A DNA stretch of 64,000 bases, taken from positions 62,001 through 126,000 of the forward strand of contig JANSXS010000001.1 of assembly GCA_024742835.1 (NCBI GenBank). Direction: 5' to 3'. The notes beneath the pieces are model-generated. The model did not search any database and was not told the origin of the DNA. It was given only the letters and a program-made list of their open reading frames with translations. Source of the stretch: Paracoccaceae bacterium (GTDB lineage: Bacteria > Pseudomonadota > Alphaproteobacteria > Rhodobacterales > Rhodobacteraceae). The stretch's first letter is position 1. Every line of letters begins with the position of its first letter. The position numbers and the translations under genes are program-made. Below, one piece after another: positions 63,348 through 64,000 of the stretch.

Positions 63348-64000
63348 TCCGCGGCCTCTTGGGATTGGGCGGCCTGCACCGTGCGGCGCAGTTTGCGCAC
63401 CAGTTCAAGTTCGGACTGGAAGTCCACGTAATGCGGGAGTTTTATGTGTTCCAGAAAACCCGTGGCCTGAATGTTGTCGGCATGGCTGAGCACGAATTCC
63501 GCGTCCTGTGCGGGTGCACCGACGTAATCCTCTCCCAGCTCTTCCCACCGCAGGGCACGGTCCACCAGCGCCATGGCAATCGCCTTGCGCTCGGTCTGTC
63601 CGAAAACAAGCCCGTAGCCACGGGTGAACTGCGGCGGCTCGGTTTTGGAGCCCTTGAACTGGTTGACGGTTTCACATTCGGTCACGGTCATATCGCCGAT
63701 CTCGATGGCAAAGCCCAGTTCGGGGATCTCCATCTCGATGGCGACCATGCCGATGCGCAATTCGCCGACAAAGGCATGGTTGCGCGCGTAGCCGCGCTGT
63801 GTGGAATAGGCCAGGCCAAGGGTGAAACCCTCGTCGGCGCGGGTCAGCGCCTGAAGCCGCAAGGCGCGCTCGGCAGGCATTTCCAGCGGTTCGCGGGTCA
63901 GGTCGGGGGGCGCTTTGCCGGTGCGGGCGGTTTCCTCGATCAGGCCCTCGTTGTTCAGGAATTCCGTGACATGCGGCACTTCGCCTTGGGTGGCGGGCTG
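63344..64000 (-). CDS. phnI: C-P lyase subunit PhnI, C-terminal part (5' end beyond window)
   Basis: 219 codons of about 365; the start lies outside the window. PhnI with PhnG, PhnH and PhnL attaches the phosphonate to ATP ribose. Typical segments are AERALRLQALTRADEGFTLGLAYSTQRGYARNHAF, EVNE-region equivalent ELGFAIEIGDMTVTECETVNQF and the C-terminal DFQSELELVRKLR. Its stop overlaps the HAD gene start. phnG and phnH are expected just upstream. Confidence 0.95.
   Translation of the reverse strand, partial: QPATQGEVPHVTEFLNNEGLIEETARTGKAPPDLTREPLEMPAERALRLQALTRADEGFTLGLAYSTQRGYARNHAFVGELRIGMVAIEMEIPELGFAIEIGDMTVTECETVNQFKGSKTEPPQFTRGYGLVFGQTERKAIAMALVDRALRWEELGEDYVGAPAQDAEFVLSHADNIQATGFLEHIKLPHYVDFQSELELVRKLRRTVQAAQSQEAAE

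Overview
The window looks like a chromosomal segment of a marine-type Rhodobacteraceae (Roseobacter-group) alphaproteobacterium. The reasons are the high GC content with strong GC3 bias, dense short-gap operons with many ATGA overlaps, many TRAP and ABC uptake systems, a RegA/PrrA-type regulator, an OxyR/KatG pair, and a C-P lyase operon. I saw no rRNA, tRNA, CRISPR array, prophage or intact insertion sequence. Almost all of it is metabolic and transport DNA.

Layout. 1-5.7 kb, minus strand: a fatty-acyl/short-chain acyl-CoA block (thiolase cut by the window edge, GST, long-chain-type acyl-CoA dehydrogenase, a 70-aa protein, DmdC-like acyl-CoA dehydrogenase) under a MerR regulator. 6-9.4 kb, plus: two hotdog thioesterases, a MATE exporter and a divergent GAPDH. 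9.4-15.6 kb: a PAS/AAA+ sigma-54-type activator divergent from a cyanate operon (NrtA-family binding protein, permease, ATPase, NTF2-like DUF1348 protein, cyanase). 15.8-19.6 kb, minus: a polar amino-acid ABC transporter with a HisN-like phosphatase. 19.6-20.4 kb: a gene-poor stretch with a decayed phosphatase and repeat elements. 20.4-28.9 kb: a GntR regulator divergent from a ureide (allantoin) operon made of a PotABCD-like transporter, hydantoin/allantoin racemase, PuuE allantoinase, AllA and ureidoglycine aminohydrolase. 28.9-32.2 kb: oxyR/katG. 32.4-34.7 kb: RegA paralogue, DCC protein and ABC1 kinase. 34.7-36.4 kb, minus: photolyase plus a coupled DUF2256 zinc-ribbon gene that is easy to miss. 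36.5-41.4 kb, minus: a TakPQM-like TRAP transporter whose large subunit carries an unusual coiled-coil tail. 41.8-47.1 kb: GGT-family hydrolase, MscS-type channel, DMT exporter. 47.1-48.1 kb: an MBL-fold protein lacking the usual zinc motif. 48.4-55.3 kb: DctB/DctD-like two-component pair and a TAXI-TRAP transporter. 55.4-58.6 kb: ModE-like regulator and modABC. 58.6-64 kb, minus: phnI(partial)-HAD-phnJ-phnK-phnL-phnN-phnM.

The common theme is scavenging of nitrogen (cyanate, ureides, amino acids), organic acids (two TRAP systems), molybdate and phosphonate, each transporter next to its regulator and its catabolic enzymes. Points that merit a second look are the coiled-coil extension on the TRAP permease, the Cys/His-rich leader in front of the Tat signal of the cyanate-operon binding protein, substituted GAFTGA loops in both sigma-54-type activators, the metal-site-less MBL protein, the HAD gene embedded in the phn operon, a truncated OHCU-decarboxylase-like tail on PuuE, and recurring hairpins between binding-protein and permease genes. 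I did not find a clearly novel defence or mobile system here.
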